A DNA stretch of 64,000 nucleotides from the NCBI GenBank assembly GCA_963931865.1, contig OZ007517.1:2794164-2858163 (forward strand), given 5' to 3'. Position numbers and translations under genes: made by a program. The notes below the pieces were generated by a model that saw nothing but the letters and a program-made list of their open reading frames with translations, had not been told where the DNA came from and searched no databases. This stretch comes from Axinella damicornis (Eukaryota; Porifera; Demospongiae; Axinellida; Axinellidae). Position 1 is the first letter of the stretch; the number at the start of each line of letters is the position of its first letter. Positions 44,723 through 62,978 of the stretch are shown here, one piece after another.

Positions 44723-47385
44723 ATATCTCCAATGTCATCGTAAGCCCAGTATCTGGAGTAGAAGATGCCGAAAGCATAGCGAGGAGGAAGGGGAATACGG
44801 CCAGCCACCTGCAATGACAGAAGGAAGCGTAGCACTAATCAATGAAGTCTCCATGTTACACTAATTTGACTTGTACCTCTGTGAACTCTTTCAGAGCCAA
44901 CTTGTAATCTGGAGAGGGTTGAGAATGCATACTCTACAGAGACCTTGTTGGTTTCATACCCTGACCTTCTCACCCCATGCAGTGTTTGTCGCTGGCAGTA
45001 CTAATGCAAGTCAAGATTCTACCTGATGCCCGAGTACATCATTGCACATAACAAACAGACCTTCCCCCATGATAGTACTACAAGTGACAAACACTGGATA
45101 AGGGTACGAGGCTGTTCAGAACTTGAGATCCTACAAATCTCCATTGGGAGTAACTATTGGTTAACTTTCTTTCAGAAGACTCACTATGACCATGGCCAAA
45201 GAAGTAGAGATCCATCTGTGAATCAACGCCATAGTAACACGGAGTAGTGGCTTTTGGATCGTAGCAGCAGCCCTAAATGGTACAGATCGACATGTCCAGT
45301 GCATCGGGGAAAAAAGACACACCATTCCATGCAGGCCCGTAGCCAGCCACTAGTCTCAGGGGCTGCATGCAAAGGTATAGACACTCCCACATTATACTAT
45401 AGATCCATCGAACCCCGTGGCTACAGGCCTGTATTTGAACCGTTAGTAAAGTTTTACTTCCGGTTTTGTGGAGCCGAGAGGTGACATGGTCAATGCAAAC
45501 ATACATACCTTCCTCGTACAGTCAAATCCGGTGATGCCTAGAAATCCACACTCCATTCTCTACAGGTCAGAAGAGATAGAGACTACTGACAGTGATGCTA
45601 TATATTAATATCCATTCTGCTCCTTCATACATGTAATTACAGGTATAGTGTATCCTCGATCACTGGACACCGTATGTCATCGGACATTGCCGTGAGCCAA
45701 GAGTGCACTCACGCTGCCCTGCTCAGTTGGGAGGTGCATTTTCTAAGTTCTCCACACCTGTTCCGGATTGACAGCCACGTGGACTGAAATTCTGAAGTGG
45801 CATGGCAGAGGGACAGAAACTTTTCGTTTGGGAATAAAAATAGGTGATCACGTGGAAGTGTCCTTACTAACTGCATGGTGCGAGCCAAGTTAGCATTCAG
45901 TTTCACAAAGTGTGCGACGTTCGAAGACAAGTGACGTCCAATGAAAGCGCCCACTGCACGATAACAGATATGGTATGATCAGCACTTTCAACATCTCCCA
46001 GCCGAGTGAAAGGTGATGGTACCCAATGATCTTATAGCGCAATATGCTTGACTGTTCAGTATGCAAAATGAGCATTTTTTAAGAAGCTCCAATACATGTT
46101 CGCCGTATTAGTCTGATAATAGCATGCAAACTCTATATGAAGACTGACCTTCAGTGGCTCCACTTTGTTGCAGGAGGATGGGTCAGGTTGTGGGAAGGTC
46201 TGGTTGACCACCCAGGGCCACTCTGAGTTGTCAAACTGGGGGTGGTGGGTGTCATCCACCACAACGTAGCCACTGGTGGACACTAGCCTGTGGAAATATT
46301 TCTCAATGAAATGAAGTCCGAGCTCTCTCTATGATATTGTAATGTACTACTACGCATACGCACCCCAACTGACAGTGGAGGTCCGCTGATCTTTGCTTAT
46401 AGCAGTCCAACTCAATCGAACCATTTACGCCATCCAGAGTCTGTGGGGACATGATTCATGAATTGATATGAAGCTAGCCTCGTTCCCAGGCCACGCGGCC
46501 TGGGAACGAGGCTAATATGAAGCATGAATGGTGGGGAATGCCAGACCACAGATAGCTAACTCACCCTAACAGTACCCAGGAGGTTTCCATTCAGAGTGGT
46601 GTTGACAGCAGGAGTGGGGCTCCACATCACTGTTTTCTCATTCAACACAATGGACACCTCCAGGTTATTTGCACTGAACGTCTGGTTGTTAGGCAGATAG
46701 CGCACCTATAATGGGAGACGTAAGTAGCTAAGTATATTGAACCTGAGGTTCCTTCACTGTATAGTGCACCTGTGCTTCCCTATTGGTTGAAGCCAGACAA
46801 TGATTTACAGGCATGAAGCAGTGGCATTATTGTCTGGCTGAAGCCACTATGGAAGCCCACAATATTTTCAGACATCTGTCAAAAACTTGGCTAGAATGAC
46901 CGCACAATATACAGCCATACACAATTCATCGCAGCTCGCACAGAAATACAAAGTTTGAGTCTGAGCAAGTGCAGTATAGCTGGTAATTGGTTCGAGCAGG
47001 TCACCTGCTGTTTATTTACCTCTGAGCAGGTCACTAGCCTCCTTGCAAGGAGTTTTTAGTAGCCGTGAGTATCAAGCACACATCCAAAGCTTCTATGTAC
47101 CTTGACAGCAGCTGTCTGTACGACAATCCACTCTCCATCCTTGCTAGTGTTGAACTCTGGAGTGGGGATGTTCCTGTTGATGAAAGTAAACGTTGCGGTG
47201 TCGACTGTGGCCCCCCATTCCATCCGGATAAGGTGACTGGTCAGGACAGTGAAACGAGCTTGCCCCACCTCCACCACCGACTTTGGGTTCGGCTTTGGAT
47301 CATACCGAAGTGTAGCAGAGTCTACACGCAGAATTGCTCCCGTTAGAAGAGCTGCCAAAAGCAAAACGCTAACTTTGTCAGTCAT
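39262..47385 (-). CDS. Secreted glycoside hydrolase family 31 protein, GH31-A (28 exons, 945 aa)
   Basis: Exons, minus strand: 47385-47101, 46705-46565, 46440-46364, 46287-46149, 45559-45509, 45272-45185, 44908-44877, 44808-44722, 44355-44245, 44161-44085, 43909-43860, 43688-43627, 43518-43480, 43413-43332, 43240-43149, 42991-42911, 42592-42380, 42273-42183, 42070-42000, 41911-41819, 41553-41421, 41357-41288, 41181-41083, 40528-40431, 40351-40255, 40174-40009, 39714-39571, 39330-39262. All use GT..AG and the total is a multiple of three. A signal peptide (MTDKVSVLLLAALLTGAILR) precedes an N-terminal beta domain, a TIM barrel beginning PLPPRYAFGIFYSRY, and C-terminal beta domains. The probable nucleophile is Asp437 (FWWLDWQQG) and the acid/base Asp495 (VGFSGDVV), with a substrate-site MDWHITFY motif. 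It should hydrolyse alpha-glycosides outside the cell or in lysosomes; the substrate cannot be read. It is a divergent paralogue of GH31-B. Confidence 0.92.
41222..41265. repeat. Poly-C tract (44 nt) in a GH31-A intron
   Basis: An uninterrupted run of 44 C (G on the sense strand) between exons 41288-41357 and 41083-41181, about 20 bp past the donor. The GH31-B intron at the same place lacks it. Confidence 0.95.
43731..43868. repeat. 69-bp tandem duplication covering a GH31-A splice donor
   Basis: Units 43,731-43,799 and 43,800-43,868 differ at a few bases. The duplicated block includes the last 9 bases of exon 43909-43860 and its donor (CATCAG|GTATCT), so the intron contains a second, decoy donor. 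Confidence 0.9.
44641..44720. repeat. (CA)n microsatellite abutting a GH31-A splice donor
   Basis: About 40 CA units. On the sense strand the array is (GT)n and its first GT is the 5' splice site of exon 44808-44722 (GATATG|GTGTGT). Confidence 0.95.
46475..46514. mobile_element. 40-bp foldback element TAGCCTCGTTCCCAGG, 9-bp TSD
   Basis: An almost pure hairpin (arms TAGCCTCGTTCCCAGGCC) flanked by ATATGAAGC on both sides (46,466-46,474 and 46,515-46,523). It lies in the GH31-A intron between exons 2 and 3. Confidence 0.92.
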
Positions 47386-47494
47386 GATTAGCACAAACCT
47401 CAGCCCCACCCACTAATGCCAGATGTGGGCGGGGCTCCATAACGTGGCGATCTTTGTTTCCATGACAACTGACTGATTTGTTTGCAGAACGCCT
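47386..47494. promoter_or_regulatory. Putative bidirectional promoter between GH31-A and CFAP276-like gene
   Basis: Only 109 bp separate the two divergent start codons. The interval holds a GC box (GTGGGCGGGGCTCC, 47,425-47,438) and an X-box (next entry). A TTTGCAG just before the CFAP276 ATG could also be a 3' splice site, so the CFAP276 transcript may begin with a leader exon further left. Confidence 0.5.
47456..47469. promoter_or_regulatory. RFX X-box motif
   Basis: GTTTCCATGACAAC fits the 14-mer X-box pattern RYYNYYATRRNRAC and, read on the other strand (GTTGTCATGGAAAC), the vertebrate-type RFX palindrome with one or two changes. It lies 25 bp before the start codon of the CFAP276-like gene. 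RFX factors drive ciliary genes across animals. Confidence 0.65.
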
Positions 47495-48019
47495 ATGTCC
47501 AAAATGACTAATCGGGACCCTTACCCCTTTCCAAGGCTAGAGAACGATGAAGATTTCGTTGGCGGCCCCGAAAAGAACCGCTCCCCTTCCAGTGGAGGGA
47601 GAACCGATGAGCAACTGAGGCTGAAACCTGGGGAGGCAGACCCATGGCAAAGACTGAACGCCACAAAGACACTCTCCAGCCAGAGAAGAGAGGTGTATTA
47701 CTACGATCCACAGGCGCCTCGTGACAGTCTGGACTTCGTCCTGAAATGTCAATACGATCATCACCTGGAGTTCATGAAGTCGGGGGCAGAAACCCTGATG
47801 CAGCCAGAGACTGTTGGAATGGATCACGGTCGGGTGCTAAAGAATAGGCCTCTGGTTTCCCAGCCCGAGACAATGGAAACGAAAGCACTTGTTACGAACC
47901 TCGAGCCGAAGAAGATCTCCATTCACAGCTCGAAGGGACTTGCCATTGAAAGCCATCACTCCGAGGGCACGAACAGAGGCTATTCCCGTAAACACGATGG
48001 AGGATTCTACTCTACTTAG
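47495..48019 (+). CDS. CFAP276: CFAP276-like ciliary protein (C1orf194 family), single exon
   Basis: A 174-codon ORF with no intron in the coding part. Recognisable family features are YPFPRLENDEDF near residue 10, the central YYYDPQAPRDSLDFVLKCQY block followed by DHH, DHGRVLKNRP, and the terminal GYSRKHDGGFYST. CFAP276 is an inner-lumen protein of ciliary doublet microtubules. A second ATG lies at codon 4. An X-box lies upstream. The gene stands between two GH31 paralogues, so it either predates or hitchhiked in their duplication. The family assignment is from memory of the motif pattern. Confidence 0.7.
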   Translation: MSKMTNRDPYPFPRLENDEDFVGGPEKNRSPSSGGRTDEQLRLKPGEADPWQRLNATKTLSSQRREVYYYDPQAPRDSLDFVLKCQYDHHLEFMKSGAETLMQPETVGMDHGRVLKNRPLVSQPETMETKALVTNLEPKKISIHSSKGLAIESHHSEGTNRGYSRKHDGGFYST

Positions 48020-48293
48020 ACGCAAACCGAGAGAATCATAGTGTTCATAGCTGTTCTTGTTTTGCTGTGGAGCTGTATTAAAAATTTAATACTTCCTTAT
48101 GAACGTTGCACTGCTTGGGGGGTGGGGCTGGTTAACACTAAGGGACTCTCCCCCACATAGGCCCACCCATGCACGCGTAACTCGCAATCCTGGGTAACTA
48201 AGCTAATTATAAGTGCGTGTACGCTATTAGGAAAGTGTGCAGCAGCTGCTGTGACTTCATCTGGCTGATGTCCGTATTATCCCTAACAATATT

Positions 48294-57060
<8,767 letters not shown>

Positions 57061-57273
57061 TAACTTGTTGCCAACACTGCCCGTGGATGTACTACAATTT
57101 CTATTTCCTTGGAAGTGTAAAATAACTAGCTGCTGACCTAGCTGTGTTAGTTTTGATATTATGTATGGAGAGCGTGTCATGCATGGTCCGGTCGTTAATT
57201 AGGATGACATCACTCTGCAGGAATTGACCTTTGACCCTTAGAAGGTCACAGTTTGCTATAACCTGAATTGAAG
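57061..57273. other. GH31-B 3' end / SDR promoter interval
   Basis: A 213-bp gap that must hold the GH31-B terminator region and the SDR promoter. A GATGACATCACT motif (CRE/AP-1-like) lies near 57,203. Confidence 0.4.
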
Positions 57274-58602
57274 ATGCTGGCGACAGCTCTACGTCTGTGC
57301 CCAAGGAGACTAACCATCTCACCCCACGAAACCGGCATGCATAGTAGGGCCCTCAGAGGGATGAATCCTTCCACGAGCATTGCACCGGCTGGGGTTCTGA
57401 GGCTGTACCGCACTGGCAGAGGGGTGTACTCTCGCCGACCTTCCAGCCGTTTAGCAACTGGCCTTTCAGTGGTTGTAATTGGATCAGTGTTGTATTACGT
57501 GGGGAAGAAGAGAGGTGAGCGTAAACATGCCCAATCTATTTCAAGTGGCGGAGGGAGTGGTACTACTCAGGAAATAGCAGGCAAATCGGTGCCCACCACT
57601 GGAGCAGCAGGAAGTGCTACTCAGGGAATTCGAACAGCAGACAAGTCGGTGCTCGTCACTGGAGCAGCAGGAAGTGCTACTCAGGGAATAGCAGACAAAT
57701 CGGTGCCCGTCAGTGGAGCAGCTAGTCTGGGAATAGCAGACAAATCGGTGCTCGCCACTGGAGCAGCAGGAAGTGCTACTCGGGGAATAGCAAGAAAATC
57801 GGTACTCATCACTGGAGCAGCAGGGGATATAGGCGGGGCGACTGCTACTGCTTTTGCAATTAAAGGTGCCACTGTCATATTAGTCGACCTTCCAAGTACA
57901 CAGGATCTGTTGGAAAAGAAATGCGAGGAACTGATGGCGAAGGGTGCTAAAAAGGCAGTGTTCAAAACTGCAGATGTTACAAGAGTCGAAGACGTTCAGC
58001 AGATGACCGAGTTTGCAGTTGCAAATGCAGGCAGAATTGATTGCTTTTTCAACAACGCTGGGGTTCAAGGTGAATTCCAACCACTGCACAAGCAGACCAT
58101 TGAGAGTTTCCAGAAGGTGATGAATGTCAACATCTACGGTGCGTTCCTTGGTATGAAGTATGTTTCCCAGGCTATGATAGAGTCTGGAGGTGGTGGTGTG
58201 ATAGTGAACACTGCCAGCCTAGCTGGAATGCTTGGCCCACCTAACATGGCTGCCTATACTGCCTCGAAGCATGCAGTCGTAGGGATGACCAAAACAGCAG
58301 CTAAAGATCTCGCTCCTCACAGTATCAGGGTATGTGCAATATCTCCTGGGATCGTTGAGGGGAAGATGTGGTACTCGCAGATCAAAGGCCAAGTTGAATG
58401 TAGAAAGCGTCTGGCTGGTGACAACACAGATGTAACTGCAGAAGAACTGAAAGAGAGGGAGCAGAGGATGATTGATGACACCCCGATGAAACGCCTTGGC
58501 CAACTTTCTGAAGTGGCATCAGTAGTGGTATTCCTTTGCAGTGACGAGGCCTCATACCTGACTGGGACCGTTGTGCCCATTGATGGAGGAAAGCTGCAGT
58601 GA
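57274..58602 (+). CDS. Membrane-anchored classical SDR oxidoreductase with repeated Rossmann motif (442 aa)
   Basis: Single exon, starting at ATG 57274 (no ATG lies upstream in frame), 213 bp after the GH31-B stop. The N-terminus is Arg-rich without acids (mitochondrial-targeting-like) and is followed by one transmembrane helix near residues 60-77. Residues 104-187 hold five tandem versions of the first beta strand and glycine loop (KSVPTTGAAG 104, KSVLVTGAAG 124, KSVPVSGAAS 142, KSVLATGAAG 157, KSVLITGAAGDIG 175). Only the last is complete (TGxxxxIG). Catalytic SDR residues are present: NNAG 260-263, Asn286, Ser315, Tyr328, Lys332, and PG near 358. The acidic residue in VDLPS after beta 2 suggests NAD(H). 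The usual SDR length is about 250 aa, so the extra 170 N-terminal residues are unusual. Substrate unknown. Confidence 0.88.
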   Translation: MLATALRLCPRRLTISPHETGMHSRALRGMNPSTSIAPAGVLRLYRTGRGVYSRRPSSRLATGLSVVVIGSVLYYVGKKRGERKHAQSISSGGGSGTTQEIAGKSVPTTGAAGSATQGIRTADKSVLVTGAAGSATQGIADKSVPVSGAASLGIADKSVLATGAAGSATRGIARKSVLITGAAGDIGGATATAFAIKGATVILVDLPSTQDLLEKKCEELMAKGAKKAVFKTADVTRVEDVQQMTEFAVANAGRIDCFFNNAGVQGEFQPLHKQTIESFQKVMNVNIYGAFLGMKYVSQAMIESGGGGVIVNTASLAGMLGPPNMAAYTASKHAVVGMTKTAAKDLAPHSIRVCAISPGIVEGKMWYSQIKGQVECRKRLAGDNTDVTAEELKEREQRMIDDTPMKRLGQLSEVASVVVFLCSDEASYLTGTVVPIDGGKLQ

Positions 58603-58859
58603 ACCATGTGTGACAATTTATTTTTTGATGAAGTCAAATCATTTATGATACAATCGATTATCATCGTTGCATGGTGTCCTTCAGCAGTTCATGCATACAC
58701 ACCATATATACTATACTGTAACACATCAGCGCAAAATATGAATACATAATATAATTGTCCCCCATGAATTGTCAGAAACTCTGCTAATGGGAGCTCAGAC
58801 AGCTATTGCAGTCACTAGTTGGAATTAAGAGATTATTATATGCAGCACTCGTGCATGAT

Positions 58860-58914
58860 TAGCCTTGTTCCCAGGCCCCATCCGAATTTTCATATGGGGC
58901 CTGGGAACGAGGCT
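58860..58914. mobile_element. 55-bp foldback element TAGCCTTGTTCCCAGGCC
   Basis: Hairpin with loop ATCCGAATTTTCATATG. The flanks both contain TGCATGAT but not in exact register, so the target duplication is uncertain. Confidence 0.8.
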
Positions 58915-59173
58915 ACATGCATGCATGATCTGCACATGTATCATGCACTAACTCATCAAAACAGTACAGTACGTACTACACCCTTTCTTTCACCATACCA
59001 TGCAGTGAGTGTAATGAAGACGTACGTACTGTATACGTGTTACGAATCCAGTCCCTCAGAAGTGCATGTGTAGTTCATAGGGCCAACGTGGTGAAGAGAG
59101 CAGGACGTACATGCAACAACCTGGTACGTGTACCCAAGCCAGACAGCTACCTACATATAGGCAATGTATACTA

Positions 59174-59236
59174 TAGCCTCGTTCCCAGGCCTCCGCCCAG
59201 ATTTTTCTCCTGAGTGGAGGCCTGGGAATGAGGCTA
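59174..59236. mobile_element. 63-bp foldback element TAGCCTCGTTCCCAGGCC
   Basis: Hairpin with variable core CTCCGCCCAG. ATAGGCAATGTA occurs on both sides, but the left copy is separated by several bases. Confidence 0.8.
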
Positions 59237-59632
59237 TAGGCAATGTACCCGTTTGGGTATTGATCAGTACAATAACCTTTTGGAACTCAAGCAGAATTTG
59301 AATAATCATGACTAGCTACTGGAGTCAAGAACACGATGTAGCTACAAGCCTTTGGATTAAAACCCTCACAGCTGCAGTATAACTACCTACTGTATGGCAT
59401 GTATAAAATGTACATAGACCAGCTACATACACAGACCTGCTACTCTACTACGTTTCCAGATAAAGCACATCCAGCTAGCGTGCAGTTTACTTCCTTCTGA
59501 GCTTATGGCAGGCGCTCCCAGAGCAGGAGTGAAGTGCCATCAGGGTGGCCTGCATGTGGGGTGGGTGGGCAAGCAAATAAGCTTGATTTAGAAGAGCAAC
59601 TGTCTAGCTACAGAGCCATGCAGTAAAGCAAG

Positions 59633-59756
59633 TAGTCTATCGAGCTAGACCAAATTTCTCTCGCTCCGGAAGTTGGGGGCGGGGCGTAGGGAAGAGCTCG
59701 CTCTTCCCTACGCCAACTTCCGGAACGAGAGAAATTTGGTCTAGCTCGATAGACTA
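59633..59756. mobile_element. 124-bp foldback element TAGTCTATCGAGC
   Basis: Arms pair over more than 50 bp (TAGTCTATCGAGCTAGACC ... CCGGAAGTTGG ... CGTAGGGAAGAGC). Flanks are TAAAGCAAG and TAGAGCAGG, which differ at two A/G positions, so a decayed 9-bp duplication is possible. Confidence 0.85.
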
Positions 59757-59829
59757 TAGAGCAGGTAACTATGTTCACATGCCAAAACTGTAGCTACACT
59801 ACTTCATACTATTCTTTATGCAATAAATT

Positions 59830-60560
59830 ACTTTGGAAACCATTTATGGCACACTTGACGTGCATCAATGAAGCCAAAATTGGAAGAAACAGCAATCCTG
59901 TTCTGTATGGCGACTGATGTGCCAAAATGGAATGACAAGCCAAAATTGGCAATCCTGCATGGTGAGCGACAGCACACCAAGGATACACAGTGAAGCCAGC
60001 AAAGAACAACTATATACACTGGCACTTGTTGTGGGGAGGGCGTCCGACCAGGGGGCAAGCATAGCCTCGTTCCGAGGCATTCTACACCTCCAGTTTTTAT
60101 CACTCTGTAAGCGATCAAAAACTGGCGGTGTAGAAGGCCTGGGAATGAGGATAGGTATGCAGTTATAGCAGCCTAATATGCTAGGTCAAAATTATTGCAG
60201 TCGGACATGCATCTTTGACATGCATCAATGAATTGGAAGAAACAGCAATCCTGTTCTGTAGGGCGACTGATGTGCCATTTCCAACCAAAATGGAATGACA
60301 AGCCAAAATTGGCAATCCTGCATGGTGAGCGACAGCACACCAAGGATACACAGTGAAGCCAACAAAGAACAACCTGTTTGCTGTATATACACTGGCACTT
60401 GTTGTGGAGGGCATCCGACCAGGGGGCAAGCATAGCCTCGTTCCGAGGCTTTCTACACCTCCAGTTTTTATCATATCATTCTGTAAGCGATCAAAAACTG
60501 GCGGTGAAGAAGGCCTGGGAATGAGGATAGGTAGTTATAGCAGCCTAATATGCTAGGTCA
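59830..60560. repeat. About 360-bp tandem duplication, each unit with a foldback element
   Basis: Two units run in parallel (GCATCAATGA, AAACAGCAATCCTGTTCTGT, CAGGGGGCAAGCATAGCC). Each contains a hairpin TAGCCTCGTTCCGAGGC ... GGCCTGGGAATGAGGATA (60,062-60,153 and 60,433-60,529). The hairpin arms enclose CTACACCTCCAGTTTTTATC. No gene was seen. Confidence 0.85.
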
Positions 60561-60960
60561 AAAACTGCAGTCGGCCAAAGGCTGTGCTAGGTATCTTGGG
60601 CTAGGAAGGAGATACAAAGCTGGGATTTGCACCATTTCGATCAGCATGAATGGTGCATTCCAGTGATATCCATTTTGATGTCGGTTGAATTTTGGCCCAA
60701 AATCATGAAAATCCATGGATTATAGCCTTTGGTCGAGTGCGATTTTTGGATAACAATGTGATTGAAATGAAAAATGTTTTGTAGCACATCATTTGAAGGT
60801 TCTTTTCATGCTGATCACAAAGGCACAATAGCTACCAAGTTTCATATAATATAAATTCAAATGCATGGATACAACATGTCTTTCTTTAGACAAAGGATAT
60901 ACGTATGGAGTAGGAATTATGTCAGCTAAATACTATGGGTATCTTGGGCTAGGGAGGAGA
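60561..60960. other. Intergenic, no gene seen
   Basis: AT-rich sequence. Parts (ATCTTGGGCTAGGGAGGAGA; GATCAGCATGAATGG) recur around 60,950 and 61,740-61,800, so the minisatellite appears to have grown inside a duplicated stretch. Confidence 0.4.
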
Positions 60961-60974
60961 TATGAGGGAGGGAG

Positions 60975-61637
60975 GGAGGAGAGAGCATGGGAACGAGGCT
61001 ACTCCTTACCTAGCCTCGGTCCCAGGCTGAGGTGAGAGCATGGGAACGAGGCTACTCCTTACCTAGCCTCGGTCCCAGGCTGAGGAGAGAGCATGGGAAC
61101 GAGGCTACTCCTTACCTAGCCTCGGTCCCAGGCTGAGGAGAGAGCATGGGAATGAGGCTACTCCTTACCTAGCCTCAGTCCCAGGCTGAGGCGAGAGCAT
61201 GGGAACGAGGCTACTCCTTACCTAGCCTCGGTCCCAGGCTGAGGAGAGAGCATGGGAACGAGGCTACTCCTTACCTAGCCTCGGTCCCAGGCTGAGGAGA
61301 GAGCATGGGAACGAGGCTACTCCTTACCTAGCCTCGGTCCCAGGCTGAGGCAAGAGCATGGGAACGAGGCTACTCCTTACCTAGCCTCGGTCCCAGGCTG
61401 AGGAGAGAGCATCGGAACGAGGCTACTCCTTACCTAGCCTCGGTCCCAGGCTGAGGCGAGAGCATGGGAACGAGGCTACTCCTTACCTAGCCTCGGTCCC
61501 AGGCTGAGGAGAGAGCATGGGAACGAGGCTACTCCTTACCTAGCCTCGGTCCCAGGCTGAGGAGAGAGCATGGGAACGAGGCTACTCCTTACCTAGCCTC
61601 GGTCCCAGGCTGAGGCGAGAGCATGGGAACGAGGCTT
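60975..61637. repeat. 53-bp minisatellite made of a foldback element plus its 9-bp TSD
   Basis: Thirteen starts (GAGAGCATGGGAACGAGGC) lie exactly 53 bp apart from 60,981 to 61,617. Each period is a 44-bp element (TAGCCTCGGTCCCAGG ... GGGAACGAGGCTA) plus CTCCTTACC. Units differ only at a few bases (GAGGAGA, GAGGCGA, GGTGAGA). Confidence 0.95.
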
Positions 61638-61651
61638 AAGCTGGGATCTGC

Positions 61652-61736
61652 TAGCCTCGTACCCAGTCCCACGCCCAGCTTTTCGTCGCTTGCAGTACGG
61701 TAAAGAAAGCTGGGCGTGGGACTGGGAACGAAGCTA
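61652..61736. mobile_element. 85-bp foldback element TAGCCTCGTACCCAGTCCC, 9-bp TSD
   Basis: Same subfamily as 14,220-14,310 (core CACGCCCAGCTTTTCGTCGC). GGGATCTGC flanks both sides (61,643-61,651 and 61,737-61,745). Confidence 0.92.
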
Positions 61737-61868
61737 GGGATCTGCACCATTGCGATCAGCATAAATCAATGATTGATGTCGGTTGGATCTTGACCCAAAA
61801 CCATGAGAATCAATTATAGGACTCTTTATTATCAAGGCAATACTGCTTCAAGAATTTCACCAACCAGA

Positions 61869-62349
61869 GTATATGTTCCGCGCAATTTAGGAATTTGCGC
61901 AATCTCAAGATTGCACTGCACAGTCTCGGAATCTTGAAATTGCGTGCCAATCTCGAGATTGTGCAAACAATCTTGAGATTGTGCAATACGTTTGCGTAAT
62001 CTTCGAACTTTTGACCTTAGCCATGTGGTTGAAGCCAGAGCTACGCTCGTGGACGGAAACCGTTTTACAAGTGGTCTCCTGCTCCAGAGGTGACATAATG
62101 CGCTCTACTACAGTGAGTGATGTCGTCTATCGATCAGCAGTGGGAGTTTTAGGTGAAACAGCGGGGGTTTAGTCAGGAATCTTGAGATCGTGCAATCTTG
62201 TCACTGCGCAATCTTGGGATTGCGCAGTGTTGCTGCACAATCTCGGCAATATTGCGCAATCTCGAGATTGGCACACAATTTCGGGATTCCGAGAATGCGT
62301 AGCGCAATCTCGAGATTGTGCAAATTCCTAAATTGCGCGGAACATATAC
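61869..62349. mobile_element. 481-bp TIR element with GCAATCTCGAGATTG repeats
   Basis: Ends GTATATGTTCCGCGCAATTT and its complement. Subterminal zones on both sides are filled with GCAATCTCGAGATTGT-type self-complementary repeats. The middle (61,995-62,160) is unique and codes for nothing recognised. No target duplication was found. Confidence 0.8.
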
Positions 62350-62509
62350 ATCAACACGATGCGACCATCCATGGGCTTTAATACAATGTGAACCACATTT
62401 TCATAGGCCTAGTAGTTTTGGTGTTATGGCTTCAAATAATTATGTTGAGCTATTATCCAATAAGCTAGAGACAGTTCAATATTGAATGTCCCAAATATCT
62501 GGTCTGTAC

Positions 62510-62947
62510 CTTGAATTCTTTCACTTGGTCATCCGTCAGCATTTTCACTTGGTTCTTCACTTCCCACAAGTCCTGCAATCAGGGGAATGAAATTTTACAT
62601 TTCAACACTCAAAATATTATGACTCAGTTCGAAACAGGTTCAACTGCATGGGTTACTACCCAGTGCCAGTGAAGGACCGACCAGTACAGGTTCATGCGTA
62701 TCTTCAACTGGATTACTAACTTACTACCCAGTGGCTATATTGCTGAGCTTACTTCAGTGAGGTTGTAGTATTCTGACCAGTAGATCTCATTTGCATCCAT
62801 AGCGGGAGTGTCTACACAACAATGAAGGGGACAGATGAACTTGCTTGAGTGAAATAAACTTGCCAAGACATGAGGGGTCGTGATCCCAGACATTGGTGTG
62901 GAAGATATACACACCCACCGACACACACCCCACAACCACACCTACAC

Positions 62948-62978
<31 letters not shown>

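Noticed and set aside
47386..47409. Earlier start for GH31-A at 47,409
   Set aside because: The codon there is GTG; the first ATG (47,385) starts a normal signal peptide and matches the GH31-B start.
57268..57273. Start of the SDR at 57,268
   Set aside because: The codon is TTG; the ATG at 57,274 is used instead.
60975..61637. Possible CRISPR-like array with regular spacing
   Set aside because: Units are repeated completely, with no unique spacers, and the genome is eukaryotic; it is a minisatellite.
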